A stretch of 63,142 bases of DNA from Candidatus Aminicenantota bacterium (GCA_016927475.1 JAFGMO010000061.1:1-63142), one strand, 5' to 3'; shown: positions 19,134 through 29,128, numbered from the stretch's first letter. The notes: generated by a model not told the origin, from the letters alone. Translations and numbers: made by a program.

Positions 19134-19229
19134 TACTTTATACTTACGAGTACCCGTTATTGATTAATCGGAAACCTTTGCCGTCTAATGATGAGGAATT
19201 CTTTAGGGCTTACTTATAAGTAGGAGATC

Positions 19230-21869
19230 ATGATGTTCAATCTGGAGGAAGAAATAAAAAAATGGCGAAAAAACATTTGCCAAAATCCCCACCTTACCGA
19301 AGAAGATGTGACCGAGCTTGAATCGCACATCAGAGAGGAAATCACCAAACTTGTCGATGAAGGGATTGATGCGGAAGCCGCCTTCAAAGCGGCGGCAGGG
19401 AAGCCTGATCTTGAAGATGTCCTCGCTGATGAGTATAGAAAATTCAGGAAGCTGGCTCATGTCCGCTCCTTCTGGCAACCATTCCGATTCATGCCCTCTT
19501 TGACGTGGAACTACATGAAGATCGCTCTGCGTAAAATCCGGCGCCATAAAGGCTACTCTATCATCAACATCCTGGGGCTGTCCCTAGGCATAGCATGTGC
19601 CATTCTGATTTTCCTATGGATTGACAACGAGATGAGTTTCGACCGTTTTCACGCGAAGGCAGACAAGATCTATCGGGCCGTAACGGAACAGAGGGACACC
19701 GGTGTGTTCGATCATTACGCCGTCACTCCGCGGGCCATGGGCAGGACGCTTAAAGAGGAAGTGCCCGAGATCGTTCGGGCTTCCCGCTTCATGGACACAA
19801 AAAAACAGTTCAATCATAACGGCTTTGCCGCTGTCGAAACCGGGGCCTATGTCGATCCCGACTTTCTCCGTATATTCAGCTTCCCCCACCTTCATGGGGA
19901 TCCGAATTCTGCATTGAATGATCCTCAGTCGGTCGTACTCACTGCGAGTCTGGCCAGGAAGTACTTCCGGGACGAAAATCCCATTGGCCGATCCATGACC
20001 ACAATGAACAAGATGGATTTACGAGTGACCGGTGTCGTTCGGGACGTCCCCCCTCAATCTCATCTTCGATTCGATTATCTCGTTCCCTTCCAGCTATTCG
20101 AACGCAGACTCCCCGTAGAAAATCAGTGGAACGATGTGTCCTACTACACCTACATCGAGCTTGGGGATCGGGCGTCTTTCAATAGCCTCGAGGAAAAGAT
20201 CACGGCGAGTGTCAGGAGACACAAACCTGCGGCCGAGAAGACGGAGTACCATCTCCAGCCGCTCAAACGGATTCATCTGTACTCTGATTATAAGTTCGAC
20301 CTCGCTGGGCACGGAGATATCGCCCAAGTCCTTATTTTCAGTGCTGTTGCCCTGTTCATCCTGATCATTGCCTGCCTCAATTTTGTAAGCCTTTCCACCG
20401 CCCGTTCTTATTCCCGGTCCAGGGAAGTCGGCATCCGGAAGGCGGTTGGAGCCGGCCGGAGCGAGCTTGTCCGGCAGTTCATCGGCGAATCTGTCTTGCT
20501 GACCTTGATCGCCTTCGCTCTAGCCTTGACCGCCATCGAACTGGCCCTTCCGTCTTTTTCCGCATTCACGGGAAATCTGTTCCAACTAGCTTTCCGCTCA
20601 GGGCATCAGGTCTGGCTGGGACTCTTGGCCATCGTGGTTTTCGTCAGCCTGGCGTCCGGGCTCTATCCCGCACTTTTCCTATCTGCGTTCCCGGCTGTCT
20701 TCGTCCTCAAGAGCGATATCCGGACGGGATCCCGTAAGGGGGGATTCCGCCGGAGCATCGTTATCTTCCAATTCACCATCTCGGTCTTTCTCATCATCGG
20801 CACATTAATCATTTCCCGCCAGGTGCGATATCTGAGAAATAGGCCCCTCGGATACGACCCTGATCATCTGATAATCCTTCCCCTCGAGGGAAGCATAGCC
20901 CGGAATCCTCAGGCGGCTAAGACAGAGTTCCTCCGGAATCCAGCCGTCCTCGGGGCTTGCCTTCTTGACATTCTTCCGATTCACGAGGGCAACGGTACAA
21001 ATGATGAGATCTGGGAAAGCATGCCTGAGGGTCTCAAGCTCCAGATGCGGATCGGATTCGTTGACGAGGATTACATGGAAACCTTCCGGATACAACTTGC
21101 TGCAGGCCGCTTTATAGGCGTTTTGAGGCAGACCGAGTCTCAGGATCACATCGAAGACATCGTTCTCAATGAATCAGCAGTCCGGGCCATGGGCTTGGAA
21201 AATCCCATCGGAAAGAGATTCTCCAGATGGGAAGGCCGCCCGGGGAGCATCGTCGGGGTGGTCAAAGATTTCCAGCTTCTCTCCGCGCAACACCCCGTCG
21301 AGCCGCTCATTCTGACCAACGATCCAACCCGGTTTAGCAAGATTTGCCTGAGGATTAATCCGGATCGCGTTCCGGAGACGATCAAATCTTTGGAAGCCAC
21401 TTGGAAAAAATTAAACCCGGAGTATCCCTTCCATTTCACCTTCTATGACCAAGCTGTCGATGCGCTTTACCATGGTGAGCAGAGGCTGGGGAAGTTGTGC
21501 TGGGCGATGACGGCAATAGCGTTCGTCATCGCCTGCCTGGGATTGTTTGGACTGGTCTCGTACCTCGCTGAACAACGAACCAAGGAGATCGGTATCCGCA
21601 AGGTGCTCGGAGCCTCGATTCCAGGGATTTTTATCCTGATCTCAAAAGAATTCCTCCAATGCGTGGGAATTGCTAACCTTCTTGCTTGGCCCGCCGCATA
21701 TTTCTTTTCGAGAAGCTGGCTGCAAAATTTCGCTCACCGCACGCCTTTGGGAATAGACGTCTTCTTCCTTTCCGCAGGGCTTTCTTTGATCATCGCATTA
21801 ATCACGGTCGGCGGCCAGGCTCTCCGCGCGGCCAGGGTTAATCCCGTTCAGCACCTTCGTTACGAGTAA
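19230..21869 (+). CDS. FtsX/MacB-like ABC permease with N-terminal prefix domain (type 1)
   Basis: It is a large inner-membrane permease of the MacB/FtsX class; in related systems these export or release molecules when driven by a separate ATPase. Residues 1-75 form a soluble helical prefix (LTEEDVTELESHIREEITKL). The first membrane helix is near 105-127, followed by a MacB periplasmic domain, a central three-helix FtsX block (AVALFILIIACLNFVSLSTA near 370), a second periplasmic domain and a C-terminal FtsX block (EQRTKEIGIRKVLGAS near 790). It ends with the family tail VQHLRYE. No ATPase gene is nearby. An AGGAG ribosome-binding site precedes the start. It has a sigma-54 promoter rather than a PadR neighbour. 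Confidence 0.88.
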   Translation: MMFNLEEEIKKWRKNICQNPHLTEEDVTELESHIREEITKLVDEGIDAEAAFKAAAGKPDLEDVLADEYRKFRKLAHVRSFWQPFRFMPSLTWNYMKIALRKIRRHKGYSIINILGLSLGIACAILIFLWIDNEMSFDRFHAKADKIYRAVTEQRDTGVFDHYAVTPRAMGRTLKEEVPEIVRASRFMDTKKQFNHNGFAAVETGAYVDPDFLRIFSFPHLHGDPNSALNDPQSVVLTASLARKYFRDENPIGRSMTTMNKMDLRVTGVVRDVPPQSHLRFDYLVPFQLFERRLPVENQWNDVSYYTYIELGDRASFNSLEEKITASVRRHKPAAEKTEYHLQPLKRIHLYSDYKFDLAGHGDIAQVLIFSAVALFILIIACLNFVSLSTARSYSRSREVGIRKAVGAGRSELVRQFIGESVLLTLIAFALALTAIELALPSFSAFTGNLFQLAFRSGHQVWLGLLAIVVFVSLASGLYPALFLSAFPAVFVLKSDIRTGSRKGGFRRSIVIFQFTISVFLIIGTLIISRQVRYLRNRPLGYDPDHLIILPLEGSIARNPQAAKTEFLRNPAVLGACLLDILPIHEGNGTNDEIWESMPEGLKLQMRIGFVDEDYMETFRIQLAAGRFIGVLRQTESQDHIEDIVLNESAVRAMGLENPIGKRFSRWEGRPGSIVGVVKDFQLLSAQHPVEPLILTNDPTRFSKICLRINPDRVPETIKSLEATWKKLNPEYPFHFTFYDQAVDALYHGEQRLGKLCWAMTAIAFVIACLGLFGLVSYLAEQRTKEIGIRKVLGASIPGIFILISKEFLQCVGIANLLAWPAAYFFSRSWLQNFAHRTPLGIDVFFLSAGLSLIIALITVGGQALRAARVNPVQHLRYE

Positions 21870-21965
21870 TCGCTTGGGCTGAGGCAAGATTGTTAAGAAC
21901 TCTGAGGACCGTCGGATAAGGAGGCTGTCAGTTGAACCGCTTTATTTCCCATAAAGGTTTGAATC

Positions 21966-24362
21966 ATGTTTAAAAATTATCTAAAAGTCACACTCAACAA
22001 TCTGAAAAAACACAAATCCTTCTCTTTAATCAACATTCTTGGTCTGGCCATTGGTCTGGGCTGCAGCATCCTGATCACATCTTATGTCTTCCATGAATTA
22101 AGTTATGATAAATATCATAAAAAAGCTGACCGGATTTACCGGTTGTGTTCCGACCTGAAAATCTCGGGAGAACATCTGAATATACCTAAAACCAGTCCCC
22201 CTATGGCTGAGTATCTTGTTCAGAATTATCCGGAGGTCCTCAACGCGGTCAGATTCAGATCCCTCGGCAGGATGCCGGTCCGGAATCAAAACATACTATT
22301 TTATGAAAACCGGATTTTTTTTGCGGACAACTCGGTTTTTGATATTTTTACATTCCCATTGTTAAAAGGTGACAGTGAAACCGCCTTAAAAACCGCCAAT
22401 TCTGCCGTCATTACAGAAGAAATGGCTGTGAAATATTTTGGTTCCGGTGATCCTATCGGAAAAGTCTTAAACATCAATAATGAATATGACTTCACGATCA
22501 CGGGGGTCCTAAAAAATATCCCTAAAAATTCTCATTTTGTCTTTGATATTCTCTGTTCCTTTGAAACCTATGCCCAAACTGATCCCAGACAGATGCGAAA
22601 CTGGCTTTCCCTCAATAACTACACATATATCCTTTTGCAGGAAGGCATTGATTTAAAGTTTCTGGAAAATAAGCTTCCAGAAATGATCGAAAAGAGAGTC
22701 AGTGGAATCTTAAAAGCGGTCAAAAGTGAATTGGATGTTTATCTCCAGCCGATAACCAGCATTCATCTCCACTCCAACTTGATGCAGGAGATATCCGGAA
22801 ACAGCAGTATTGTCTATGTTTACATTTTTATCGCTATCTCAGTGTTTATTCTGGCCATAGCCTGTATCAATTATATGAACCTGTCAACAGCCCGCTCAGC
22901 CAACCGGGCCAAGGAGGTAGGCCTCCGCAAGGTCATGGGAGCCAACCGGTCAACCATAATGAAACAATTCTTGGGGGAATCCATTTTTTTCTGCCTGATA
23001 TCTCTTGTTTTTGCTTTGCTGTTGGTTGAGTTGACGTTTCCGTTTTTCAAATCCTTATCCGGGATTGATCTGAATATAGGCTATCTTGAATATCCTTGGA
23101 TCATCCCCGGTTTATTGGGATTAGCAGTCATAACCGGTTTTATCGCAGGGGCTTATCCCGCTTTCTTTTTATCCTCATTTCATCCGGTCAGGGTGATCAA
23201 AGGTATCTTCAAAGCAGGTTATGGAGCAGTCCGTTTCCGGAGTGCTCTGGTAGTTTTTCAATTTTTCATTTCTATATTTCTCATAATCGGGACCATCGGC
23301 ATATTCAATCAGCTCAAGTTTATGAAGAACCAAAGACTGGGCTTTCAAAAGGAACATATCGTCGTTATCCCTATTAGTGACGAAAGCACTTTAGTTTCAC
23401 TCCAACCTCTCAAGGAAGAACTTAAGGAAAATGGAAATATTTTAAGTGTAGCTGCTTCTTCCCATGTACCGGGACAGACAACCTATGTAAATCCTTTTAT
23501 TCCGGAAGGATTTTCTTTACAGGATATGCAATATATGGGTGAACTCTATATCGATCATGATTTTATACCGACTCTCGGGATAGAGTTGGCTGCAGGCAGA
23601 AATTTTTCCCCTGAACTTCAAACCGATATTCAGAATTCCATTATTATTAATGAGACAGCAGCTAAAAAACTCGGATGGAAGGATCCCATAGGTAAAACCA
23701 TAGCGGACGTATCCACATCAAGAACTTTAAAAAAAAGGACCGTTATTGGAGTGGTTAAAGATTTCCATATCGAATCACTGCATAAAAAAGTGATCCCTCT
23801 TTATATTGGGTACACCACACATTTGCTAGATATGCTTTCCGTCCGCATCAAACCGGAAAGGATCAACGAAACAATATCTTTTTTAGAGAATAAAATGAAA
23901 CAGTTCGATCCAAATAGGCCATTTGAGTATTTTTTTCTGGATGATTCCTTCGATGCCCAATACCGGTCTGAAGAGCAGCTGAGCAGGATTTTTTCCTATT
24001 TTGCGATCCTAGCCATTTTCATCGCTTGTCTGGGATTATTGGGTTTGGCCTCTTATGCAGCCGAGCAAAAAACCAAAGAGATAGGGATCCGAAAAGTCCT
24101 GGGAGCATCTGTTCCCGATATTATGATTCTGCTCTCCAAACAGTTCACAAAATGGGTCCTGATGGCTAATGTTTTGTCATGGCCGATCGCATATTATTCC
24201 CTGCATATATGGCTTCAGGGATTTGCCTATCGAACGAACATTACATGGTCGGCCTTCATTCTATCAGCCTTGATCTCATTTGGGATCGCCCTTCTAACAG
24301 TTCTTTATCAAACCACACATGCTGCTGTAGCGGATCCGGTAAAATCTCTGCGGTATGAATAA
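21966..24362 (+). CDS. FtsX/MacB-like ABC permease without prefix domain
   Basis: This 798-residue paralogue of the upstream permease starts directly with the short cytoplasmic lead MFKNYLKVTLNNLKKHKS and first helix INILGLAIGLGCSILITSYV. It keeps both MacB-type periplasmic domains and both FtsX blocks (FILAIACINYMNLSTARSA; AEQKTKEIGIRKVLGASV) and the tail VKSLRYE. Its DNA is more AT-rich than the 19230 gene, so it is not a recent tandem copy. It lies 96 bases downstream on the same strand, perhaps read from the same promoter. Confidence 0.88.
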   Translation: MFKNYLKVTLNNLKKHKSFSLINILGLAIGLGCSILITSYVFHELSYDKYHKKADRIYRLCSDLKISGEHLNIPKTSPPMAEYLVQNYPEVLNAVRFRSLGRMPVRNQNILFYENRIFFADNSVFDIFTFPLLKGDSETALKTANSAVITEEMAVKYFGSGDPIGKVLNINNEYDFTITGVLKNIPKNSHFVFDILCSFETYAQTDPRQMRNWLSLNNYTYILLQEGIDLKFLENKLPEMIEKRVSGILKAVKSELDVYLQPITSIHLHSNLMQEISGNSSIVYVYIFIAISVFILAIACINYMNLSTARSANRAKEVGLRKVMGANRSTIMKQFLGESIFFCLISLVFALLLVELTFPFFKSLSGIDLNIGYLEYPWIIPGLLGLAVITGFIAGAYPAFFLSSFHPVRVIKGIFKAGYGAVRFRSALVVFQFFISIFLIIGTIGIFNQLKFMKNQRLGFQKEHIVVIPISDESTLVSLQPLKEELKENGNILSVAASSHVPGQTTYVNPFIPEGFSLQDMQYMGELYIDHDFIPTLGIELAAGRNFSPELQTDIQNSIIINETAAKKLGWKDPIGKTIADVSTSRTLKKRTVIGVVKDFHIESLHKKVIPLYIGYTTHLLDMLSVRIKPERINETISFLENKMKQFDPNRPFEYFFLDDSFDAQYRSEEQLSRIFSYFAILAIFIACLGLLGLASYAAEQKTKEIGIRKVLGASVPDIMILLSKQFTKWVLMANVLSWPIAYYSLHIWLQGFAYRTNITWSAFILSALISFGIALLTVLYQTTHAAVADPVKSLRYE

Positions 24363-24419
24363 AAAGATTCCTTAAGATCAAATAGTCCGTCCCCAATTCC
24401 ATTTTTGCTCGTCCTCTTC

Positions 24420-25016
24420 TTATTTAAGTTGTTCGCTGTACTTTTTCTTTTGCTTCCGCTCCTCGATAAGACGTTCCATAAGCTGAGAGATATCTCCGAC
24501 GTCCGGACTGATTTCCAATGACTTTTTACAGTTTTCGATAGCTTTATCCAGGTCTCCAAGCTGATGGTAAACCCGGGCCAGGCTGTAATAAGCCCAGGGG
24601 TCATTCGGGAATTTTTTCACGGTGAACTGCAGAACCGCCAGGGCGTCTTGGGTTTTCCCCTCGGCCATCATATCTTTCGTGAGGGACAAAAGCTCAAAGG
24701 GTGGGAAATAGGTACTGTTTTTGTGATCCACATAAAGATTCTTCAAGGTATCCACGGCTGATTGTATGCCCTTTTCCCGGTAATCCCGTTTGGTTATCTC
24801 AGCAGCGTTCCGTTTGCTGAGCACGGTGTTTTTCAGGTTTTTGATAAAGGAAAAGTCCGCCCAGTAAAGATCCGAATCCTCCTCCGGCTTTTTTCCGGAT
24901 TTCAGACTTATTTTTCCTTTGTCGACATCTGTTTTTCTCCCGCTGATGAAGAAGAAATATTTTCCGTCGGGGGTTATTGAGGTAAAGAATTTCTGATGTT
25001 CAACACATATACCCAT
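24420..25016 (-). pseudogene. 3' remnant of a WD40-like (PD40) plus TPR protein
   Basis: The reading frame begins inside another gene and lacks any start region. It opens in the middle of a PD40 repeat (FTSITPDGKYFFFISGR), continues through DLYWADFSFIKNL and ends with two TPR units (PWAYYSLARVYHQLGDLDKA). Its first 43 bases overlap the end of the methyltransferase gene in another frame. I infer that a deletion removed the 5' part of a TolB-like/TPR gene and joined the rest to the methyltransferase tail. It might still be read as a short TPR protein if a start is available. Confidence 0.6.
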
Positions 25017-25570
25017 ATGCCGTTATGAAGATGTTCATGCTTTAAGAGTTCAAATCCCGTTTTTCCCGCTATGTTAGAAACCACCTCTTTATTCAGGCCG
25101 GTATGAGCATCCTGACCGTCAAAGATCACCAGGCTCGCATCATCTTTCATGTATTTTTTTACATTTCTCAGCCATTGTTCCTTCTCCGTAAAATCATGAA
25201 AGGCATAAAGCATGGTCACCATCTCCAAATCAGAAACGGGAAAGCAGGGATCCGCGATCTCCCCGACAACGGTCTCGATATTTTCCACTCCCTCTCTTCG
25301 ACAGCGATTCTTCAAGGCTTGAAGGGAATCTTCGTCGATATCGTTGGCATAAATTTTTCCCCTGTCGCCGACCCGGCGGGAAAGAAAGAAGGTAAAATAT
25401 CCTGATCCGGCACCTGCTTCACCGATGGTCATCCCCGGTTTGACTCCGGCATACTCCAATAGTTTTTCGGGTTGGTCACGCCTATCCCTTCGGCTCTGGG
25501 ACACGCTGAAGGAAACAAAAAGGACAATAATTCCCAAAAACAGGGCAAAAGTTTTTGTTAATTTTTTCAT
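24974..25570 (-). CDS. exported class I SAM-dependent methyltransferase-like protein
   Basis: The fold is a Rossmann methyltransferase: motif I is GMTIGEAGAGSGYFTFFLSR, followed by KIYANDIDEDSLQAL and VTMLYAFHDF. Unusually for such an enzyme it has a signal peptide (KKLTKTFALFLGIIVLFVSFSVS). The ATG at 25570 is preferred because a GGAG site lies 11 bases upstream and the signal peptide then starts correctly; the open frame runs further upstream without support. The C-terminus (LNIRNSLPQ) reads into remnant DNA and may be altered. A paralogue sits at 48773. A sigma-54-type promoter lies about 90 bases upstream. Confidence 0.75.
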   Translation of the reverse strand: MKKLTKTFALFLGIIVLFVSFSVSQSRRDRRDQPEKLLEYAGVKPGMTIGEAGAGSGYFTFFLSRRVGDRGKIYANDIDEDSLQALKNRCRREGVENIETVVGEIADPCFPVSDLEMVTMLYAFHDFTEKEQWLRNVKKYMKDDASLVIFDGQDAHTGLNKEVVSNIAGKTGFELLKHEHLHNGIWVYVLNIRNSLPQ

Positions 25571-25661
25571 GTTGTTTACAACTCCTTTTTTACCACAATA
25601 AAGCCTGACTCCCGTAACGGCCGAAAAAAGCCCCGGGAAATAACAGTTTTTATTCTTATTA

Positions 25662-25677
25662 GCAATAAATATGCCAA
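25662..25677 (-). promoter_or_regulatory. sigma-54 (-24/-12) promoter for the exported methyltransferase
   Basis: On the minus strand the sequence is TGGCATATTTATTGCT: a -24 GG and a -12 GC exactly ten bases apart. It is nearly identical to the element at 48706, which precedes the paralogous methyltransferase. A CGGAC half-site lies a few bases upstream. Confidence 0.55.
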
Positions 25678-25724
25678 AATAGTCCGTTAAATTCACATAA
25701 TAATGATTGAGTAAACCTTAGGAA

Positions 25725-25910
25725 TTATTTTTTGGCTCCCAATCTTTTCAACATCTCCTTACCATTCTCATTGTTCGGATTCAGCTCCAAAGATTTTAGA
25801 TGATTTTCAACAGCCAGCTTTTTTTCTCCCTTTTTCATGTAGGCTTCCCTGGAACGCGGGTTTTCCCTCGACTGGTTTCCAGCCGGTTGGACCAAGGGCA
25901 ATAGCATCAA
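25725..25910 (-). pseudogene. TPR-containing C-terminal remnant
   Basis: Only about 45 codons are meaningful: SREAYMKKGEKKLAVENHLK and SLELNPNNENGKEMLKRLG. This is a single TPR-like unit with the ending common at the C-terminus of serine hydrolase or peptidase genes in this type of organism. Nothing upstream continues it. It is interpreted as the tail of a deleted gene. Confidence 0.5.
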
Positions 25911-25976
25911 TATAAGTCAGCCAAGCTTAAAATTGAATAGAACATTGTCATAAATTGTTTTTTTTTACAATTTCTT

Positions 25977-26005
25977 TTGACAATCGAAATAAATTCGATT
26001 ATACT
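25977..26005 (+). promoter_or_regulatory. sigma-70 promoter with a palindromic operator in its spacer
   Basis: TTGACA (25977-25982) and TATACT (26000-26005) are separated by exactly 17 bases. The spacer is filled by the perfect inverted repeat AATCGAA-ATAAA-TTCGATT (25982-26000). It lies about 50 bases upstream of the PadR gene at 26054. The arrangement fits autoregulation by the PadR-type repressor (inference). Confidence 0.7.
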
Positions 26006-26053
26006 CAATTTATAATAACTTTTTAATTTCGAAAGAAACATGAAAAAAACAGA

Positions 26054-26395
26054 ATGAAACCATTAACCCGGCATGAGGAACATGTTCTTTTGACCATCCT
26101 TCATTTGGAGGACAACGCATACCTGGTGACGATAAAAGAATACTTGGAAGAGCAAACTTCAAGAGAACTTTCTTTCGGAACCCTTTATGTTTCGTTGAAG
26201 CGGCTGGAAAAAATGGGATATATCCGCCATCTTGTGGGAGAAGCAACATCAAAACGGGGCGGTAAAGCCATCAAGTATTATACCGTCACAAAAGAAGGCG
26301 TGCGAAAACTGGAAAAAGCCAGGGAAGTCCAGGACTCCATGTGGAATGGATTCTCACGCCTGGCCGTCAAACTTAAAAAACATCATGAGTCATAA
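26054..26395 (+). CDS. PadR-family transcriptional regulator
   Basis: The 113-residue winged-helix repressor shows the PadR pattern: LTRHEEHVLLTILHLEDNAY, then SFGTLYVSLKRLEKMGYI (recognition helix and wing) and RGGKAIKYYTVTKEGVRKLE. Its 3' end overlaps the following permease gene by 11 bases. In such pairs the regulator probably controls its own operon. Paralogues lie at 45676 and 57378, each next to a permease. Confidence 0.9.
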   Translation: MKPLTRHEEHVLLTILHLEDNAYLVTIKEYLEEQTSRELSFGTLYVSLKRLEKMGYIRHLVGEATSKRGGKAIKYYTVTKEGVRKLEKAREVQDSMWNGFSRLAVKLKKHHES

Positions 26396-29033
26396 CCGGT
26401 CGAACCTGCCTCAATGGGGCCAATGGTTTTTAAAACGCCTGTTGTCAGGAGAGGATTACGAATTTTTCTCAGGAGATCTAGAGGAAAGTCTGCATAAAGA
26501 TTTGGAACGCAAGGGCTGCTTGAGAGCACGGTTGAGGCTTCATATCCGGCTGTCAACCATAATTATTCCGATTTTGATGTCGAAACTCCGCTGGACCGTG
26601 GTTCTGATCGCCAATGATTTAAAAATCACTACAAGAAATATCAAAAAGCACAGGGTTTTTAGCCTCATAAATATCACCGGACTCGCCATAAGCTTGGCTT
26701 TTTTTATCCTGTTGATTTCATATGTTAAGGATGAATGGAGTTATGACAGGTTCCATGCCAAAGCCTCCCGAATTTACATGACCACTGTTGAGATAATGAA
26801 TAATCCTCCGGCGGCCGTCTCCGCTCCAATTCTAGCCGAGCCCCTTCGTGCTGAATTCCCCGAAATTGTGAACGTCGTGCGTTATTGGTGCACCAGCCAA
26901 GCCGTTAAGGTCGGTACATTCATCCAAAATCAAGATGTGGCTCTGGCGGATCCAGGTTTCTTCTCGCTTTTCGATTTTCCTTTTCTATCAGGCTTGCCCG
27001 GCAAGGCTATAGATGCACCCTATCAGGTCGTCCTGACCGAGGAATCCGCATCCCGCATTTTTGGCACCGTAGATCCGGTGGGCAAGGTACTCTCTATCAA
27101 CATGGGTAACCAACCTCAAGATTTCATGGTGAGGGGAGTGTTAGAAAGGATCCCGGGTAATTCATCCATTCAGTTTGATCTTCTGGTCTCATTCGATCAC
27201 ATCTCCGACATATTCCAGCAGGAATTTACGGGAGGATTGATCGATACTCCTTTTTTTCATGCCACCTTCCTTGAACTCCACCCGGAAAGCAATCCAAAAG
27301 ATCTTAAAGCCAAGTTTCCCGGCTTTGTGGATAAATACTACGGCGCACATTTCCAGAAGTTCGAAATGGATCAATCGAGCGTGCGTCTGGGCCTCTATCG
27401 ATTCCAGGACTTTCATCTCGGTCCCATGGGCTCTCAATCTCTGGAAGGACAGAGCCGCCCGCTTTATTCCTGGATCTTATTCGGGATTGCCCTGGTTGTA
27501 CTGCTATTGGCCTGTTCCAATTATATGAACCTCTCCCTTGGACTGTCATCTCTGCGCCTCAAGGAAATCGGGGCCAAAAAAGTTCTCGGCGCAGGGAAAA
27601 TCCATCTTATAAGGCAGTTTATTAACGAATCTTTGCTTTTAAGTATTTTTGCGGTGGTATTAAGTTCTTTCATGGCAGTTATGATTTTCCCTCGGTTTAA
27701 TCAATACACCGGGAAAACTTTATCAATTGACTATCTTATAAATCCTTCCTCCGCCTGTGTGCTTTTAGGATTACTCTTGCTGACCGGCCTGATTTCAGGT
27801 ATTTATCCTGCATTGATTCTATCGCGCCTGAAAATCAGTGACATTTTCTCCGGAAAACTCAAATTAGGAGGAAAAAATATTCTCACCCGTTCCCTCCTTA
27901 TTTTTCAGTCCGTTCTTACCATATTTATGGTCGCCGGCTCACTGATCATGATAAAGCAAATCAGCTACCTGACCCGGGAGGATTTAGGATACGATTATCG
28001 AAATGTGGTTGCGGTGCCGACTTATTCTTTTTGGAACAACGACGAATCCGGCGACCGGGCGCTGGCAGCTTTTCAGCGGGAGTTGGAAAAGAATCCGGAG
28101 ATTTTGGCCGTGGCGGGGACCAGCGGCTATAGCACGCCCATGGGATATTCCAACAGGACGGACTATGAATTTCAGGATTCACTGGTCACCGTGGCTCATA
28201 AACGAGTAGACTACGGCTTTCTCGAGGCTCTAAAGATCCCGCTGCTGCAAGGGAAAAATTTTTCCCGTGAATTATCCTCAGATATCGAAGACGTCGTAAT
28301 CGTCAACCAAGCCCTGGTGCGCCGTTTCGGATTAAAAGACCCGGTAGGAAAGAACTTTTCCGAGTTCGCCAAAGACACCCGGCCTGGGGGATACAAATAC
28401 ACACCGACGATTATCGGAGTGATTCAGGATTTTCATTTTGCCTCCCTTCATCAGGAGATCGGGCCGATGATGTTGAATATGAGACCGGAAGGACCCTATA
28501 TGTACATCCTGGTTTGTCTGCGGCCGGGAAATCCGGCCTCTGCCTTGACCGCCATGCAGGAGATCTGGAAGGAAACAATTCCTAACAAACCTTTCAGTCC
28601 GGTTTTTTTGGATGACACCCTGAAATCTCAGTACCGCCGGGAGCAAAACTGGGGGTGGATAACCCGCATTTCCACGGCCTTTGCCGTGTTGATAGCGGGA
28701 ATGGGGCTATTCGGGCTCACTGCCTTGACCATATCCCGCAGAACCAAAGAAATTGGGATCCGCAGAGTGCTGGGAGCAAATATCCCGGCTGTTTTGAGCC
28801 TCATCTCCCGGGATCTTATTGTTTTGATCTTAATTGCGAATGCGGCGGCCTGGCCCATGATCTATTGGGCCGCTTCAAATTGGCTGCAGAGTTTCGCCTA
28901 TCGAACCCCCCTCGCTTTGTGGATATTTCCCTTGGCTGGAGCCATGGTTTTGTGCTTTGGAATGATTATAGTCTGCGTGCAGGTCATGCGTAGCTGCCTC
29001 CAAAATCCAGCTAACTCATTACGCAATGAATAG
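26385..29033 (+). CDS. FtsX/MacB-like ABC permease with PadR-linked prefix domain (type 2)
   Basis: The start is the ATG at 26385 (MSHNRSNLPQWGQWFLKRL), overlapping the PadR stop; the open frame continues upstream only as a shadow. The roughly 85-residue prefix (FSGDLEESLHKDLERKG) resembles the prefixes of the 46008 and 54741 permeases. The rest is the usual double MacB/FtsX layout: first helix INITGLAISLAFFILLISYV, central block VVLLLACSNYMNLSLG, C-terminal block SRRTKEIGIRRVLGAN, tail ANSLRNE (instead of LRYE). No ATP-binding subunit is adjacent. Confidence 0.88.
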   Translation: MSHNRSNLPQWGQWFLKRLLSGEDYEFFSGDLEESLHKDLERKGCLRARLRLHIRLSTIIIPILMSKLRWTVVLIANDLKITTRNIKKHRVFSLINITGLAISLAFFILLISYVKDEWSYDRFHAKASRIYMTTVEIMNNPPAAVSAPILAEPLRAEFPEIVNVVRYWCTSQAVKVGTFIQNQDVALADPGFFSLFDFPFLSGLPGKAIDAPYQVVLTEESASRIFGTVDPVGKVLSINMGNQPQDFMVRGVLERIPGNSSIQFDLLVSFDHISDIFQQEFTGGLIDTPFFHATFLELHPESNPKDLKAKFPGFVDKYYGAHFQKFEMDQSSVRLGLYRFQDFHLGPMGSQSLEGQSRPLYSWILFGIALVVLLLACSNYMNLSLGLSSLRLKEIGAKKVLGAGKIHLIRQFINESLLLSIFAVVLSSFMAVMIFPRFNQYTGKTLSIDYLINPSSACVLLGLLLLTGLISGIYPALILSRLKISDIFSGKLKLGGKNILTRSLLIFQSVLTIFMVAGSLIMIKQISYLTREDLGYDYRNVVAVPTYSFWNNDESGDRALAAFQRELEKNPEILAVAGTSGYSTPMGYSNRTDYEFQDSLVTVAHKRVDYGFLEALKIPLLQGKNFSRELSSDIEDVVIVNQALVRRFGLKDPVGKNFSEFAKDTRPGGYKYTPTIIGVIQDFHFASLHQEIGPMMLNMRPEGPYMYILVCLRPGNPASALTAMQEIWKETIPNKPFSPVFLDDTLKSQYRREQNWGWITRISTAFAVLIAGMGLFGLTALTISRRTKEIGIRRVLGANIPAVLSLISRDLIVLILIANAAAWPMIYWAASNWLQSFAYRTPLALWIFPLAGAMVLCFGMIIVCVQVMRSCLQNPANSLRNE

Positions 29034-29061
29034 CGGCTCATCTCAATCCTGGAATAGCTGC

Positions 29062-29079
29062 TTTCCATTTGAATGGAAA
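29062..29079. terminator. perfect inverted repeat between convergent genes
   Basis: TTTCCATT-TG-AATGGAAA is a perfect 8-bp palindrome in the 95-base gap between the permease stop and the convergent lipoprotein gene. It could act as a bidirectional terminator, but the loop is tight and no long T-tract follows. Confidence 0.3.
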
Positions 29080-29128
29080 AGTCCGGAAGGATATATTCAA
29101 GGAGCTACCAATAATATAACAATAAGTA

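Noticed and set aside
19117..19144. Sigma-70 promoter TTGGCA-16-TATACT
   Set aside because: The overlapping sigma-54 reading has a perfect -24 element and an upstream enhancer palindrome, so it is preferred, though both could be used.
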